From NCBI GenBank assembly GCA_026397725.1, contig JAPLUI010000321.1, positions 1 to 64,000 of the forward strand: a DNA stretch of 64,000 bases. The letters run 5' to 3'. This document shows positions 42,760 through 53,000 of this stretch, piece after piece; position 1 is the stretch's first letter; each line of letters starts with the position of its first letter. Under the pieces are notes generated by a model, which ran no database searches, was not told where the DNA came from, and saw only the letters and a program-made list of their open reading frames with translations. The position numbers were made by a program, and so were the translations under genes. The stretch is from Verrucomicrobiota bacterium. GTDB lineage: Bacteria; Verrucomicrobiota; Verrucomicrobiia; Verrucomicrobiales; Akkermansiaceae.

Positions 42760-44844
42760 CTAACTCATCTCCAGTCCCTTCAGCAAAGCGGTCCTCACAT
42801 CCCCGTAGAACACCGCGTCCACCTGTTCGATGACATCCGAGCTGACTTCGAGGAAGTGGCGCTTGTTCCCGATGGGCACCAGCGCCTTGCGGGCGCCGTT
42901 GTCCATGGCGACCTGCAAGGGTTCCACCAGCGAGCGGACGGGCTTGATGTTCCCCTGGATGCTGAGGTCGCCCATGACGAGGAGGCCGGCCAGCGGCGAG
43001 GCTTTGCGGAGAATCGAGTAACAGGCCATGAGGAACGCAACACCAATGTCGCCATCAACCTTGTTCCCGAGGAGATCGATGCACTCGACATGGAAATCCG
43101 AGGTGTCCACATCGCGGGCGACGCCGAGGGCGCTCTTGTTAGCCAGCAGATAACTGAACGCCCGGGAGAATGACTCCTTGGTCACTCCGTTGACTCCTCC
43201 TGCGAGCTTCAGCTTGCCGGTGCCGCCGGATAGGGTCACTTCCACGCGGAACAAGCCCACGGTACCCGTGCTGTCCACATTGATTGCATACACAGTTCCT
43301 GGCGGCAGCGGATCCGGTGAAATGAGATCGCGGCTGCCTTGCTCGGGCACGCCAACAAAGTGCTCCTCACCGCTCTCGTTGTCGATATAACTGAACGCGG
43401 TTTGGTGATAGTTGAAGGAGCCCATTTTCTTGAGCTGTTCCTTGACCCTGCGCCTGCCTTCGATGGCGAAGGCCACGAGCGTGGCCATGTCATCCTTGGA
43501 GATCTGCCCATGAGGATGAATGATTTTGATCATGCCGGACACCGTGCGGCGAACGGCCTTGCGGTCACGGGCATTGAGGTGGGCGCCAAGCGCGAAATGC
43601 TGGTCTAGGGTCTCGGTGAAGTTCGCCTTGCGGAGTTCTCGGAGCGCTTCGGCGAGGTAGTCGATCACCAGTCCATAGTGGTCGGTGAACAGTTCATTGC
43701 GCATCACCGGCATCTCCCAGCCAGGCAGATAGTAGTGAATCCGGTCGAGGAAGGCCACGTCGTCGCGGATCACTCCGGGCATCGGCTGGAACAGGTGGCT
43801 GCTCTGGATCATGACATCCACCGGCTGGCGGGTATTGCCGAACATGCCGATACTGGCGTAGCCCGCGCTCTCTTCCGGTCCGCGCTGGAACTTGCCGGAC
43901 TCGCAATAGGTCTTCATCGAAGTGATCACCTCCCTGGGCATCTTTTCCAAATCCGCGACCTCGTCGAAGCCGACCGCGTCCCAGAGTTCCACCATGCCTT
44001 TCCGGCGTCCGCTCAGGTGGCCGAACATATTGGCCACTGTGGTCGGTCCTGTTAGCAGTGCGGCATAGGGAGAAAGTTCCTGCACGGCGTAACTTTTGCC
44101 GGTGCCCGGCGGGCCGAGGTCCACATAGTTGTAATTGCGCTCGCATAGTTGGACGAGGCGAAGGCAGTAGAACAGCTTGGTCCGCCCTTCGAGCTTGTCC
44201 GTCTCATAGCCCATACTGCGAACGACCAGGTCGATCCATTCCTGCGTGGTGAATTCCGCGCGCAAACGGCGGTATTCCTCCATATCGAAACTCGCGAGCT
44301 GGATGGGAGTGAGCTTCTCTATCCAGAATGGATTCTTGCCTTTGGTCTCCTCGTCATATTGGAAGCTCATTTCCACCTGTGCCCAGATGCCACCTGTTAG
44401 CAGGCGCTCAAACTGCCGGACGTAGTGATCTGGAATATGGACGTTGGAATGGCCGAAGTGGTTGACCTCCGCCCAATACTGGGAGTCCACCAACCGCACC
44501 TTCACCTTGTCGATGAACGTGTAACGCCCGAGTTCCTTCACCTTGGACTGCGCCTTGGTCGATTCGTCGGGGCGGATGTAGTTGTCGGTCAGGGTGTCGT
44601 TGACGACCTGCATGCCCATCTCAATGGCCATCGGGTCGGATGAGGCACAGTATTTGCCGAGCAGGAATTCCAGCACGAAAGCCGGCACATTGGCGCCCAC
44701 CTTCACTCTTCTGACAAGATCCTTGCGGACCACGCGGCCAGCGAAATGGCGGGCGACCTTGGCATCGAGGGCATCGGCGGCGGGGCTTGAGATGGATGTC
44801 GGAGGTTCGGGCGTCGCGGGAGTTGCGGGAGTTTCCTGGTTCAT
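42760..44844 (-). CDS. brxL: BREX protein BrxL (AAA+ with Lon-like C-terminal domain)
   Basis: A 694-residue BrxL, a DNA-binding AAA+ ring protein of type 1 BREX. Walker A is DLGPPGTGKSYAV and the Walker B/sensor region is AVGFDEVADLEK. The N-terminal BrxL domain has ARHFAGRVVRKDLVRRVK and VPAFVLEFLLGKYC. The Lon-related C-terminal domain has VARDVDTSDFHVECID and NKVDGDIGVAFLMA. Where Lon has its catalytic Ser (DGPSAG), this protein has DGDIG, so no protease activity is expected. Last gene of the operon, 168 bp after pglZ, the largest gap in the cluster. Confidence 0.92.
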   Translation of the reverse strand: MNQETPATPATPEPPTSISSPAADALDAKVARHFAGRVVRKDLVRRVKVGANVPAFVLEFLLGKYCASSDPMAIEMGMQVVNDTLTDNYIRPDESTKAQSKVKELGRYTFIDKVKVRLVDSQYWAEVNHFGHSNVHIPDHYVRQFERLLTGGIWAQVEMSFQYDEETKGKNPFWIEKLTPIQLASFDMEEYRRLRAEFTTQEWIDLVVRSMGYETDKLEGRTKLFYCLRLVQLCERNYNYVDLGPPGTGKSYAVQELSPYAALLTGPTTVANMFGHLSGRRKGMVELWDAVGFDEVADLEKMPREVITSMKTYCESGKFQRGPEESAGYASIGMFGNTRQPVDVMIQSSHLFQPMPGVIRDDVAFLDRIHYYLPGWEMPVMRNELFTDHYGLVIDYLAEALRELRKANFTETLDQHFALGAHLNARDRKAVRRTVSGMIKIIHPHGQISKDDMATLVAFAIEGRRRVKEQLKKMGSFNYHQTAFSYIDNESGEEHFVGVPEQGSRDLISPDPLPPGTVYAINVDSTGTVGLFRVEVTLSGGTGKLKLAGGVNGVTKESFSRAFSYLLANKSALGVARDVDTSDFHVECIDLLGNKVDGDIGVAFLMACYSILRKASPLAGLLVMGDLSIQGNIKPVRSLVEPLQVAMDNGARKALVPIGNKRHFLEVSSDVIEQVDAVFYGDVRTALLKGLEMS

Positions 44845-45012
44845 GGCTTCTGGTGCTAAAGAGGAAGATGGAAGGGGTTGCAGTGCGGTTATTTATCCAC
44901 TGATTTCACGGATTGAAGAGGATTACACGGAAAAGATGACTGCGATCCATCAAATCCTCGGCTCATCCTAAAGGTGAATGCCATGAAATGCATAACTGCA
45001 AGTGAGTAGGGT

Positions 45013-47547
45013 TCATGATTTGAGATTGAGAGGGATGGGCTTGGATTCGGCCAGCACGCTGCCGGTGGTGGAGTCTTGCACGACAATGCGGACGGCCTCG
45101 ACGTCATCGCGGGTCAAGACCATCGCGACGTTGCCGCTTCTTCCGGCGGGCAGAGTGGCGATACGCGTTTTGGCATCGAATTCCATGCCGAGTGCCATGC
45201 CCGCGTGGCCGGCCTCTTCGCCCTTGCTGAGGAGAATGATTTGCACCCGGAGAGGTCCGCTGCTGACGAGGTCCGCCTCCACCTCGAGCCGCACGCCGAA
45301 GGTGCGGTTGGTGATGGATTCCGGATAGTCTCCCAAGGTCACGGTGGGTCCGGCGGAAACAACGGCCGCGGTCGGCATGCGGAATGAAACCACCGGCACA
45401 ACCAGCTCCTGAAGGCTGAAACCTCCGTGATGATAGGCGAGCCCGCCACCGGCCTTGAACACGCCAAGTCCGGTTGGGAAAACGAAATCGAGATTCGAGT
45501 CATAGCCGAGTTCCGGAGCCTTGATGGTCACCGTGCCGACAGGCGCAGCGGGACCGCGACCGATCCAACAGCGGCGATGCAACTCCACTTCAGAACCGGT
45601 GGGAGCATCCTGCTTCATGTCGTCATCCTTGCGGCTGCCAAACTGGTGGCCGTGATCGGCAGTCACCACGAAGCGTTCAAAGCCAAAACCCGCCAGTCTT
45701 CTAACAGCACGGGCGAGGTTGCCCACCACGGTGTCCATGACATGGCGGGCGAGCAGTTCGCTTTTCTCACCCAACGAATCAATTTCCTGCGAACGGACGA
45801 CGAGCAGTCGGGCCTCGCCGATTTTTTGTTGGACCTTGGATGGCGTGTCTTGCAGCAGCCTGTCCAGAGTGATGTCGGTGGCATCCGGCACGGCGGCTTT
45901 CAGAAACTTCATGCGTTCGTTCACGCCCGTGAGCACACTGGTCCCGATGCGTGCGCCAACCTTGTCACCGGCATCAACCACCGCATAGGCCTCGGCCGCG
46001 CCCGGCAGCAATGCCGCCATGCACAGCGGGGTGATGGAGGGCAGCACCGCGATGGCTGGCACCACTTCCATGTCGAGTGCCTCCGCCAATTGTCCCGAGA
46101 AATCCTGGCCCATCTCGAAACGGAAGGCATCCACATGGAAACATGCGACCCGGCCTGACAACCGGGCGACCTTTTGCGGCCAAATACGGGTTTGGTGGAG
46201 CACGGCATCCACCGACCAATGGGACGCCTCCAGGGCCTTGCCAAAAATCCCGGCCATGGTTCGTAGCACCTGTTCGACCTTCGAGCGGATGACCGTCAGG
46301 GCGGCCTCGGTTTCCGGTTCCTCGTCCATGCGAGCGACCCGTGCTTCGAGGCGCCTGTGAGCGAGGTCCATCCGGTGCCATCCATCCTCCGCCACATAGC
46401 GGGCCACGATGGCACCACTGGTCACATTCGCGCCGAGCTTCTTCATATCGGCCTCGACTTTCCCGATCTCGGTGCCGATTTCGGCCATGAGTGCGCAAAC
46501 TTCCCATTGAGCTTGGCGGCGGGAAAGATCCTGCCTTGCCCAGAAACTCTGGCTGTGGGTGGCCGCGAGCATTGCCGCCATTCCGTAGTCACCCGCGACA
46601 AGGACCTCGCCACAATGTTGCAGCATGGCGCGTTCCTCGAAGCGGAAGGTGTCGATGCTGCCGAGGTCTTTTGCGTCGATGCCTGCCGTGGCGAGGCCGA
46701 AGTCGGACTCCACCGCATCCGCCATGATTTGGAACTCTGTCGCGTAACGTGTCCGAAGGTGATCCAGCACCTTGCGGCAGAACTCCCGTGCCTCCTTGCT
46801 GCCCGGAGTGGGTACCATGGCCAGACTGGTTGGTGCGTCGCATGAAAGGTCTTCCCGGAATTCATTCGCCAGAAGGAACCGCCGGAACTTGGTTCTAACT
46901 TCCGACAGTTCGCATCCGGGCTCCGCCACAAATCCGGCGCGGCTCTCTATCAGCTTGAGCAATTCCGTGGCGACGTCCTTTTTCACCAGTTCCTCATCAC
47001 ACCCGGCGTCCGCCACCCATGCGGCCACCATCGCGACATTGTCGCGGGTTCCAAGGATCGAGGGAAGAAGGGAAGTCCGTTCACCGCCGTTGTTCTGTTC
47101 CAGCAATGTCAGGATGTCCGCGTAGGTGAGGCTGTCGGGTGCCAGCATCTCGTCGATCACCCCATCGCTGAAAAACTTCCGCATCACATTGCGGGCGAGG
47201 CGCTTCATCTGCGGTTCGTAGGTGGTGCCGGCCTTTTCCAATTCCATCAGCACCGAGCCTTTGGGATCCCTGCGCTCGCCGGGCAAATAGATCAGCAGCG
47301 GTTGTGGCCGGTTTACCGACACCAAGGGTTCCACCTGGAGGCGCAGTGCAAAATACGACCCTTGAAAAACCGCGAGCCGGGCATTGGTGGTTCCGATTGT
47401 GACTGTCGGCAAACCGCCATCTCCGCTCTGGCCCAGCGACGCCACAAACGGCTCAAACTCGCGGGCGACGTCATACCAGACCACGACCCGGTGGTTCTTG
47501 AGCTTGTCTTCGAGCTGGCTGTGCAGGTAGGCGGGAAAGGGGTTCAT
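45013..47547 (-). CDS. pglZ: BREX alkaline-phosphatase-like protein PglZ
   Basis: An 844-residue PglZ of the type 1 form. N-terminus AYLHSQLEDKLKNHRVVVWYDVAREFEPF is diagnostic. The phosphatase-superfamily PglZ domain lies at residues about 480-720 with VACFHVDAFRFEMGQD, VLPSITPLCMAALLPG and RFVVTADHGHQFG holding metal-binding Asp/His residues. Start at 47547 (MNPFPAY) is preferred over an in-frame upstream codon at 47610. PglZ is required for BREX exclusion and modification and interacts with PglX. It is 81 bp downstream of the DUF4062 gene. Confidence 0.92.
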   Translation of the reverse strand: MNPFPAYLHSQLEDKLKNHRVVVWYDVAREFEPFVASLGQSGDGGLPTVTIGTTNARLAVFQGSYFALRLQVEPLVSVNRPQPLLIYLPGERRDPKGSVLMELEKAGTTYEPQMKRLARNVMRKFFSDGVIDEMLAPDSLTYADILTLLEQNNGGERTSLLPSILGTRDNVAMVAAWVADAGCDEELVKKDVATELLKLIESRAGFVAEPGCELSEVRTKFRRFLLANEFREDLSCDAPTSLAMVPTPGSKEAREFCRKVLDHLRTRYATEFQIMADAVESDFGLATAGIDAKDLGSIDTFRFEERAMLQHCGEVLVAGDYGMAAMLAATHSQSFWARQDLSRRQAQWEVCALMAEIGTEIGKVEADMKKLGANVTSGAIVARYVAEDGWHRMDLAHRRLEARVARMDEEPETEAALTVIRSKVEQVLRTMAGIFGKALEASHWSVDAVLHQTRIWPQKVARLSGRVACFHVDAFRFEMGQDFSGQLAEALDMEVVPAIAVLPSITPLCMAALLPGAAEAYAVVDAGDKVGARIGTSVLTGVNERMKFLKAAVPDATDITLDRLLQDTPSKVQQKIGEARLLVVRSQEIDSLGEKSELLARHVMDTVVGNLARAVRRLAGFGFERFVVTADHGHQFGSRKDDDMKQDAPTGSEVELHRRCWIGRGPAAPVGTVTIKAPELGYDSNLDFVFPTGLGVFKAGGGLAYHHGGFSLQELVVPVVSFRMPTAAVVSAGPTVTLGDYPESITNRTFGVRLEVEADLVSSGPLRVQIILLSKGEEAGHAGMALGMEFDAKTRIATLPAGRSGNVAMVLTRDDVEAVRIVVQDSTTGSVLAESKPIPLNLKS

Positions 47548-47628
47548 GGGGCGTTGTAGGCGAATTTCACGAAGTCTTCTGGTGGGAGAGTTCAGGAAAA
47601 TGGAATGCAAAGGACGGGTTTGTCGGGT

Positions 47629-49296
47629 TTATGTCGGGTTTTCCGGTGGGCGGGATGTCCCAATTGTCCCATTTTTGTACCATTCTTGGGCAGGCTTTAC
47701 AGGCGTCTCGTGGCCAGATTGAGTCTCTTCCGAGCCGATTGACTCGGTCCCTGATGTCCCCAATGTCCCCATGATGTCCCTTCCGTGAGCTGGCTTCACA
47801 GGCTTCTCGTGACTCGATTGAACCGATTCTGACCCGATTGACCCGATTATGACCCGATTGGAACGGAACCGATAGGCGGTGGAACGGCCTCCGCCAAAAA
47901 CTTCGAAAACGCCTGATTTTGCCAACTCCTCCAAATCCCTCTTGGAGGTTGGCGCACTGGCTCCGGTGAGCTTTCGGAGTTCTGAATTATTGATCCGTCC
48001 GTTATCCCGGGCATAAGTGATCGCCATGCGTTGTCGCTCGTTCAGCCCCAGTCTGGCAACGACATCCGGTGTGAGCCAATCCCGCCACAGGATGATGACA
48101 AACTCGCCGGGCGTCGCTTCGAAATCCGGCTCGGGAAGCGAGCAGGCGGTGGTTTCCGCGATCATCATGAGGGTGCCGGTGCCGTATTTCTCGATGTAGC
48201 GGGCGAGGTAGAGGGCTTCGCAGATGTGGTGATTGCGGGCGATGGAAGCGTGGGGCCGATGAAGCTGCTCGGAAGTGAGAGGTGGCAGGAGGCCTCCGGG
48301 ATTGCGAATTTCAATCCGGTCGGAAAAAACGGAAGCTTGGATGGCGGCAGGCTGGGTGTAGTCGCGGTGAGCGATGGCGTTGACCACCGCCTCCCGGATG
48401 ACCGATGGAGGCAATTCGTATTCACCGGGCGCCTGGGCGGATTCGGCACGAGTGCCGATGCGGTAATTGAGCTTGGAGAGGATGAAGTCCACGGTCTGCT
48501 CAACGAGGGAAAACAGGTTTCCCTTGAAGATCCGGTAAAACGGGGCCGGCCGCTGGATGGTCGTGCCGTGAAAATGCATGCACCGGACTTCGGAGGCAGG
48601 GAAGAAGCGCTGGGGATTCTTACCAAATAGGAGAAGTGCCCCTTGGGATGGCTGCCCGTCTCGCAGTAGATCGAGATGGGTGAGTATCTCCGGCAAAGGT
48701 GTTGATTCGGCCAAGGCGAACTGGCGTTCGTGCCGGGCCATGCGGACGAATCGCGTCAATCCCTCTTCGTCGAGGTCCGCGAGTGAGGCGTCCGGATGGA
48801 CGCGCTCATCGAAGGGCCGGCTTTGCAGCACGCCGCGTTCGTCCAGAAACTGGACCAGGCTGGCATACAGCGCGGCCTTCAGTTCGCCAGAGTCCTGAAA
48901 ACGTCTTCGGATCAGTTGCGAACCGGCCTTGGAGACCAAAACCGCCATCTTGGCGGTCCGCGCCTTGTCATCGGAGCCCTTCACGAAAATCAGCCGTTCC
49001 TTCCCGGCCTCCGTCGCCCGGTCAAACTCGCGCTCGGTTGGAGAAACTCCGTTAGAATCCTCATAGCCGTAGTCGTTGCCAAACAGCCCGACATAGAGTG
49101 CGCTGCCGTCCACCTCGTCCAGATAGACTTCATCCGGTCGTCGCCCGGATGCGGGAATGTCTTCGAATAGGAAAACGGAAAAGAATCGACCTAACAGCGC
49201 ATCCGCTTCAACATAATCTTTCACTTCGCGGCGCTCTGCGGCGAACTCGCGCTGCACGCTGCTGACAAACAAGAGGTATTTGGAAGGAGTGGGCAT
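47629..49296 (-). CDS. DUF4062-GHKL ATPase-HTH protein (RecG-C/Schlafen-like)
   Basis: A 555-residue protein. Residues 5-95 are a DUF4062-type domain (YLLFVSSVQREFAAERREVK; ALYVGLFGNDYGYE). The middle part matches the ATP-binding region of AlbA/Schlafen-type putative regulators, with GHKL motifs REAVVNAIAHRDY and IRNPGGLLPPLT. A winged-helix follows (NSELRKLTGASAPTSKRDLE). The last 80 residues are imperfect repeats around IGSEESVQSSHEKPVKPA. Normally an AlbA domain occupies the N-terminus; here DUF4062 replaces it. It sits between pglX and pglZ in the same direction, so probably an accessory sensor or effector of BREX. Confidence 0.8.
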   Translation of the reverse strand: MPTPSKYLLFVSSVQREFAAERREVKDYVEADALLGRFFSVFLFEDIPASGRRPDEVYLDEVDGSALYVGLFGNDYGYEDSNGVSPTEREFDRATEAGKERLIFVKGSDDKARTAKMAVLVSKAGSQLIRRRFQDSGELKAALYASLVQFLDERGVLQSRPFDERVHPDASLADLDEEGLTRFVRMARHERQFALAESTPLPEILTHLDLLRDGQPSQGALLLFGKNPQRFFPASEVRCMHFHGTTIQRPAPFYRIFKGNLFSLVEQTVDFILSKLNYRIGTRAESAQAPGEYELPPSVIREAVVNAIAHRDYTQPAAIQASVFSDRIEIRNPGGLLPPLTSEQLHRPHASIARNHHICEALYLARYIEKYGTGTLMMIAETTACSLPEPDFEATPGEFVIILWRDWLTPDVVARLGLNERQRMAITYARDNGRINNSELRKLTGASAPTSKRDLEELAKSGVFEVFGGGRSTAYRFRSNRVIIGSIGSESVQSSHEKPVKPAHGRDIMGTLGTSGTESIGSEETQSGHETPVKPAQEWYKNGTIGTSRPPENPT

Positions 49297-49312
49297 GGCT
49301 TCGGTTCGTTGA

Positions 49313-49921
49313 TTACAGAGGAGGGGGGATCAGAATAGCAGGGGGCTCGGTAGCTCCTTTAATACCTGCCAACGTCGTCACGGTAAGAGTTTCAAGTCCG
49401 TTGGTTACCTGATGCCAAGTGCCCCAATTGTTGCGAAACGAGTTCCGAAGAGCCTCGGCCACTTGCTGATGGGACCTGGCATCTCCAAACGACACGAATC
49501 CTTCGAGTAAATGCACGGTGGTTTCCGCCAGGCTTCCTTCCAGTTGAAGCTTCCGCAGAATGTTCAAAGCGGCGAGTGTGACTGCTGCGCCAGGACCGCT
49601 ATACCAATCGCGGGTCTTGGTATTCTTCCCATCAAGCTTCTCCTTTTCAAAATCACCCCTCCTCGCCGGATTGCCATCTCGGTATGCAGTGGATAGTGGG
49701 GCCTCAATGATCAGGACGGACTCGCTGTGGGTGTGCATCCATGCGATCAGCTTGTCGATTGCTGCTTGGTGGGTCAGAGTGTCGGAACCCGTGTCGTCAC
49801 CGGCAGACCAAGCGATGCCGCAACTTCTTGCCGTGGCAGAGAATCCTGCGTCCAACGCGAGGACGGCTAACGCCAGAAGGTGGTCGATGGAATCTTTGTT
49901 CCAGATGGATTTGATGATCAT
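49313..49921 (-). CDS. Predicted RNase H-like protein in BREX operon
   Basis: A 202-residue protein of unknown family. Its strand-acid pattern (LALDAGFSATARSCGIAW; later SVLIIEAPLSTAYRDG) resembles RNase H-fold nucleases such as DUF429 proteins, which have an Asp after strand 1 and an acid in the EAPLS region. KTRDWYSGPGAAVTLAAL fits the following helix. Start is the ATG at 49921; the frame extends to a TTG at 49942. It is 16 bp upstream of the DUF4062 gene and 103 bp after pglX, in the same direction, so part of the BREX transcript. Fold assignment is tentative. Confidence 0.6.
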   Translation of the reverse strand: MIIKSIWNKDSIDHLLALAVLALDAGFSATARSCGIAWSAGDDTGSDTLTHQAAIDKLIAWMHTHSESVLIIEAPLSTAYRDGNPARRGDFEKEKLDGKNTKTRDWYSGPGAAVTLAALNILRKLQLEGSLAETTVHLLEGFVSFGDARSHQQVAEALRNSFRNNWGTWHQVTNGLETLTVTTLAGIKGATEPPAILIPPPL

Positions 49922-50024
49922 GGCAGTTTTGTGTTCTGGCAAATACTATCGGGGTGACGGAATGCCTAAACATCAAATATCTTCATTGGCCCCAAGGATA
50001 GTTTCATGTGATTCTTTCAGGTTC

Positions 50025-53000
50025 TTAGTTGTGGGCCTTCCGTGCCTTCTTCGAGCCACCCGATGTTGGTGCCGTGGCAAGTGCTTCCAACGCCGCTTTT
50101 ACCGCGTGGGAGGTGTGGGTGGCGATGAGTTGTTGGAGTTCTTCGGTGCTGACTTTCTTTTTCCGCCATTTGCCGGTGCCTTGGGTGGAGTCTTCGTTTT
50201 CGACGGTTGGGGTTTCTTCTTCGGCTTCGAGGATGGCTTCGGAGGCCTTGGATCTTTTTTTGGCACCGCGGCCCCGTTGGTTGTTAGGCAATTCGTCCCT
50301 GGGGATTTCCTCCCAGAAAAAATCCTCCAGGCCATGGGCGATGGCGAGGGATCGGTCGGTGGCGCATTTGGGGATGACGCGTTCGGGCCAGAGGTGGAGG
50401 GCGAGGTGGGCCCAGTCGTAATCGCCGGCGGCGAGTTTTTCCCAGGTGGCTTGGCAGTCCTTGCGCCACTTGGGCAGGCCGATCATGCGCCAGAGCGGAG
50501 CGTGGTTGAGGATGACGCCATCGTTGAGGTCCGGCTTGAAGAGCGGGGCGACGCGCTTGAGTTCGTCGCGGAGGGCGCGGAGGTCATCGACGAGTTCATC
50601 GGCTTCGGCGATTTCGGCGCGTTGGCTGGGGGCGGGCGTGGGGCCGGCGTCCTGACGGATGCGGAAGGCGCGGCCTTCCTCGTATTGGAGTTTCGGCTCC
50701 AGGAAATCGCGCAGGGCGGTGAAGAGGGTGTCCGCGGTGAGGCGGGGGTAATAGAGCCAGAGGGTATAAAGGCCGTTGGGGCTGGAGAGCGGCCAATAGA
50801 TGGGGGCTTGGCGGCTACCTTTGGAATGGCTTGTGAGATGCACGGCGAAGAAGGCGGGAGGTTTGCGGAAAAATTCGCGCAGGGTTTTCACGCCGAGGAT
50901 TTCGCAGGCTTCGTGGATGATTGAATCGGAGCAAGGGCGTCCCGCCCTTGTTTCTTCAGGGGAGAGAGGGCGTCCCGCCCTCCCTTCTTCAACCCTTCCT
51001 GAAGAAAATGAATAGGAAGACGAGAGCGGGACGCTCTCGCTCCACACAACTCCTAGCACCTCGCGAACACGGGTTTCGATGTCTTCGTCGTGACCCTTGT
51101 CGTCCACGAGGATGCCGGGCCAGGAAATGCGCAGCGGGTATTCGGCGGGCACGTCGACCGGGGTGGCGGGGAGTCCGTCGGCATTCTGCAACATGCCGGG
51201 CGGGCAAATGGGAAGCGGGTCAAACGGGGCTGGTTCTGGTGGTGCGGGCTTCTCACCAGTGGCGAAACGTAGGTCCCATCGACCAATAGCGCAGCCGATG
51301 GCATAAGCCAGCAAGTCGGCGGTGAGCATCGTGGAATCGGCGGTGGCGGCGTCTTTCTCCTCTTCTATTTCTTCTTCGGCATCGTCGGTGGCGGTTTCGG
51401 TTTCGGTCTCGGTCTCGGTCTCGGTTGCTAGCGCTGCTTTAGCCACGGCCCGGTCGTCGTCGTCAAGGTCATAAAGGTCGAAGGCAATGCCGTCGATCTC
51501 AGATTGGATGTTGGAAATCGTTTCGTTACTTCTACGGACATTGCGGGACCAAGTGTCGGTCCGATCAACGAGCTTGGATTCGGTTGAGGTAAGTAAGGCA
51601 GGTAAGAAAAATGCATTCGATGTCAAATTTGCAGTATCAATCGAACGCTTTGTCTTCCAAGGTATTGATGATAAAAAGTTAAGTTGTCTTTTTGTGTCAA
51701 TGGTTAGCCTGGGCATCGGAATTTTTTGGAGAATCCCAACGACGAATTCAGGAAACCCGAATCGCCCGAGCATGATCTTAAAAAGATAGTCGAATGCGGA
51801 TGATGCGCAGAATGCCAGAAGGGAAGGTAAGTCCTCGGGTTGTGCAATAATTGCATATCCGCGAACACTGAAGATGCAGCCAGATGGCATTGCTTGTGGC
51901 GAGAATGAGGAGGTGCGTAGCGGCCAGGTTAAGCCGGGCCGATGGTAATATTCAGCGCTGGCGATCCGCCTGGACCAATGGCTGCATCCAGGGCGAGTTT
52001 CGATCCATGCCTTCATTTCGATGCCTTGGGCCTTCCAGTTTACAAGCAGCGGAACATCGGCATAGAATCGTGCATAAGCTCCACCTTTCACGAATGGAAC
52101 CCATGTGTCTTTTCGTTCTATTGGTGATATTTCCCAGAATGAGCGAAGAAATCGAAAATTGTCAGCAGTATTCATTCCTAGTCTGGCGACTCGATCAGCT
52201 CTTTCAAATTGCTCGAATTGACCAAAGAGCATGCGAATGCTGGCGCTTGTCCAATATGCGAACGGGCTGCCAGGGACTTCCTTAAACGAGGCCGGGTCAC
52301 AGATAAATGTACTCTGCGGAGATGGTTGCGAAATTTGGCAACGAATTGCTTGTGCTTTGTCGTCGTCTGCTAGCGTGCGGATGCACACCAGCGGAGGGAA
52401 TACAGGTTTAGGGGCAGAAATGCCTGATCTTGCTGCCTTCCAGTTCGGGGAATAACGGACCACATCGCCATCGCATCGTTGTATGAATCCTTCGGATTCG
52501 AGATGTTCAAGTTCGGCGATAGCCTGATGCCGCTTGAGTCCGTCGCGAGCTGCCTGCCACTTCGGGAGGCTGAAGCGTTCCTGTTTGTCGAGAACCACTG
52601 CTTCGAGAGTGGGAACGATGGAATGGGTGAGGTCGCGGGTTTCCGACGCGGAGAGACTGCGCAGCACATAGGCAGCGACTTCGACCATGGCATCGAGCAC
52701 GCCCATGCCGAGGTCAGCGAGGGCGATGGGGCGGAAGAGGCGGAGGACGACGCGGGTGCGCCAGTCTTCGCTTTGGCCGAGGAAGAAGCCGGTGCGGGAG
52801 CTGATGATGCCGAGGAAGCCAGCGGGAACGAGGCGGGCCTGGAAGCACTCGACGAAGGCTTTATACACGTCGCCCTTGGTATCGCCGTAGGTTTCGTCGA
52901 GGTACGGTTTCGAGGGCAGGCTGGCATCGCCGAAGGGAGGATTCATGAGCGCCACGTCGTAACGCTGGCGGCAGAGGTCGATGAAGGCGAAGCCGTGGGC

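Noticed and set aside
42349..43173. A 274-codon + strand frame spanning the gap and the brxL 3' end
   Set aside because: No family features, and its second half is antisense to brxL.
42760..44844. Lon protease
   Set aside because: The N-terminal BrxL domain and missing catalytic Ser, together with the neighbouring pglZ, pglX and brxC, identify BrxL instead.
49560..50924. A 454-codon Gly/Val/Phe-rich frame antisense to the 3' end of pglX
   Set aside because: Shadow of the pglX reading frame; composition is biased and it begins inside a gene on the other strand.
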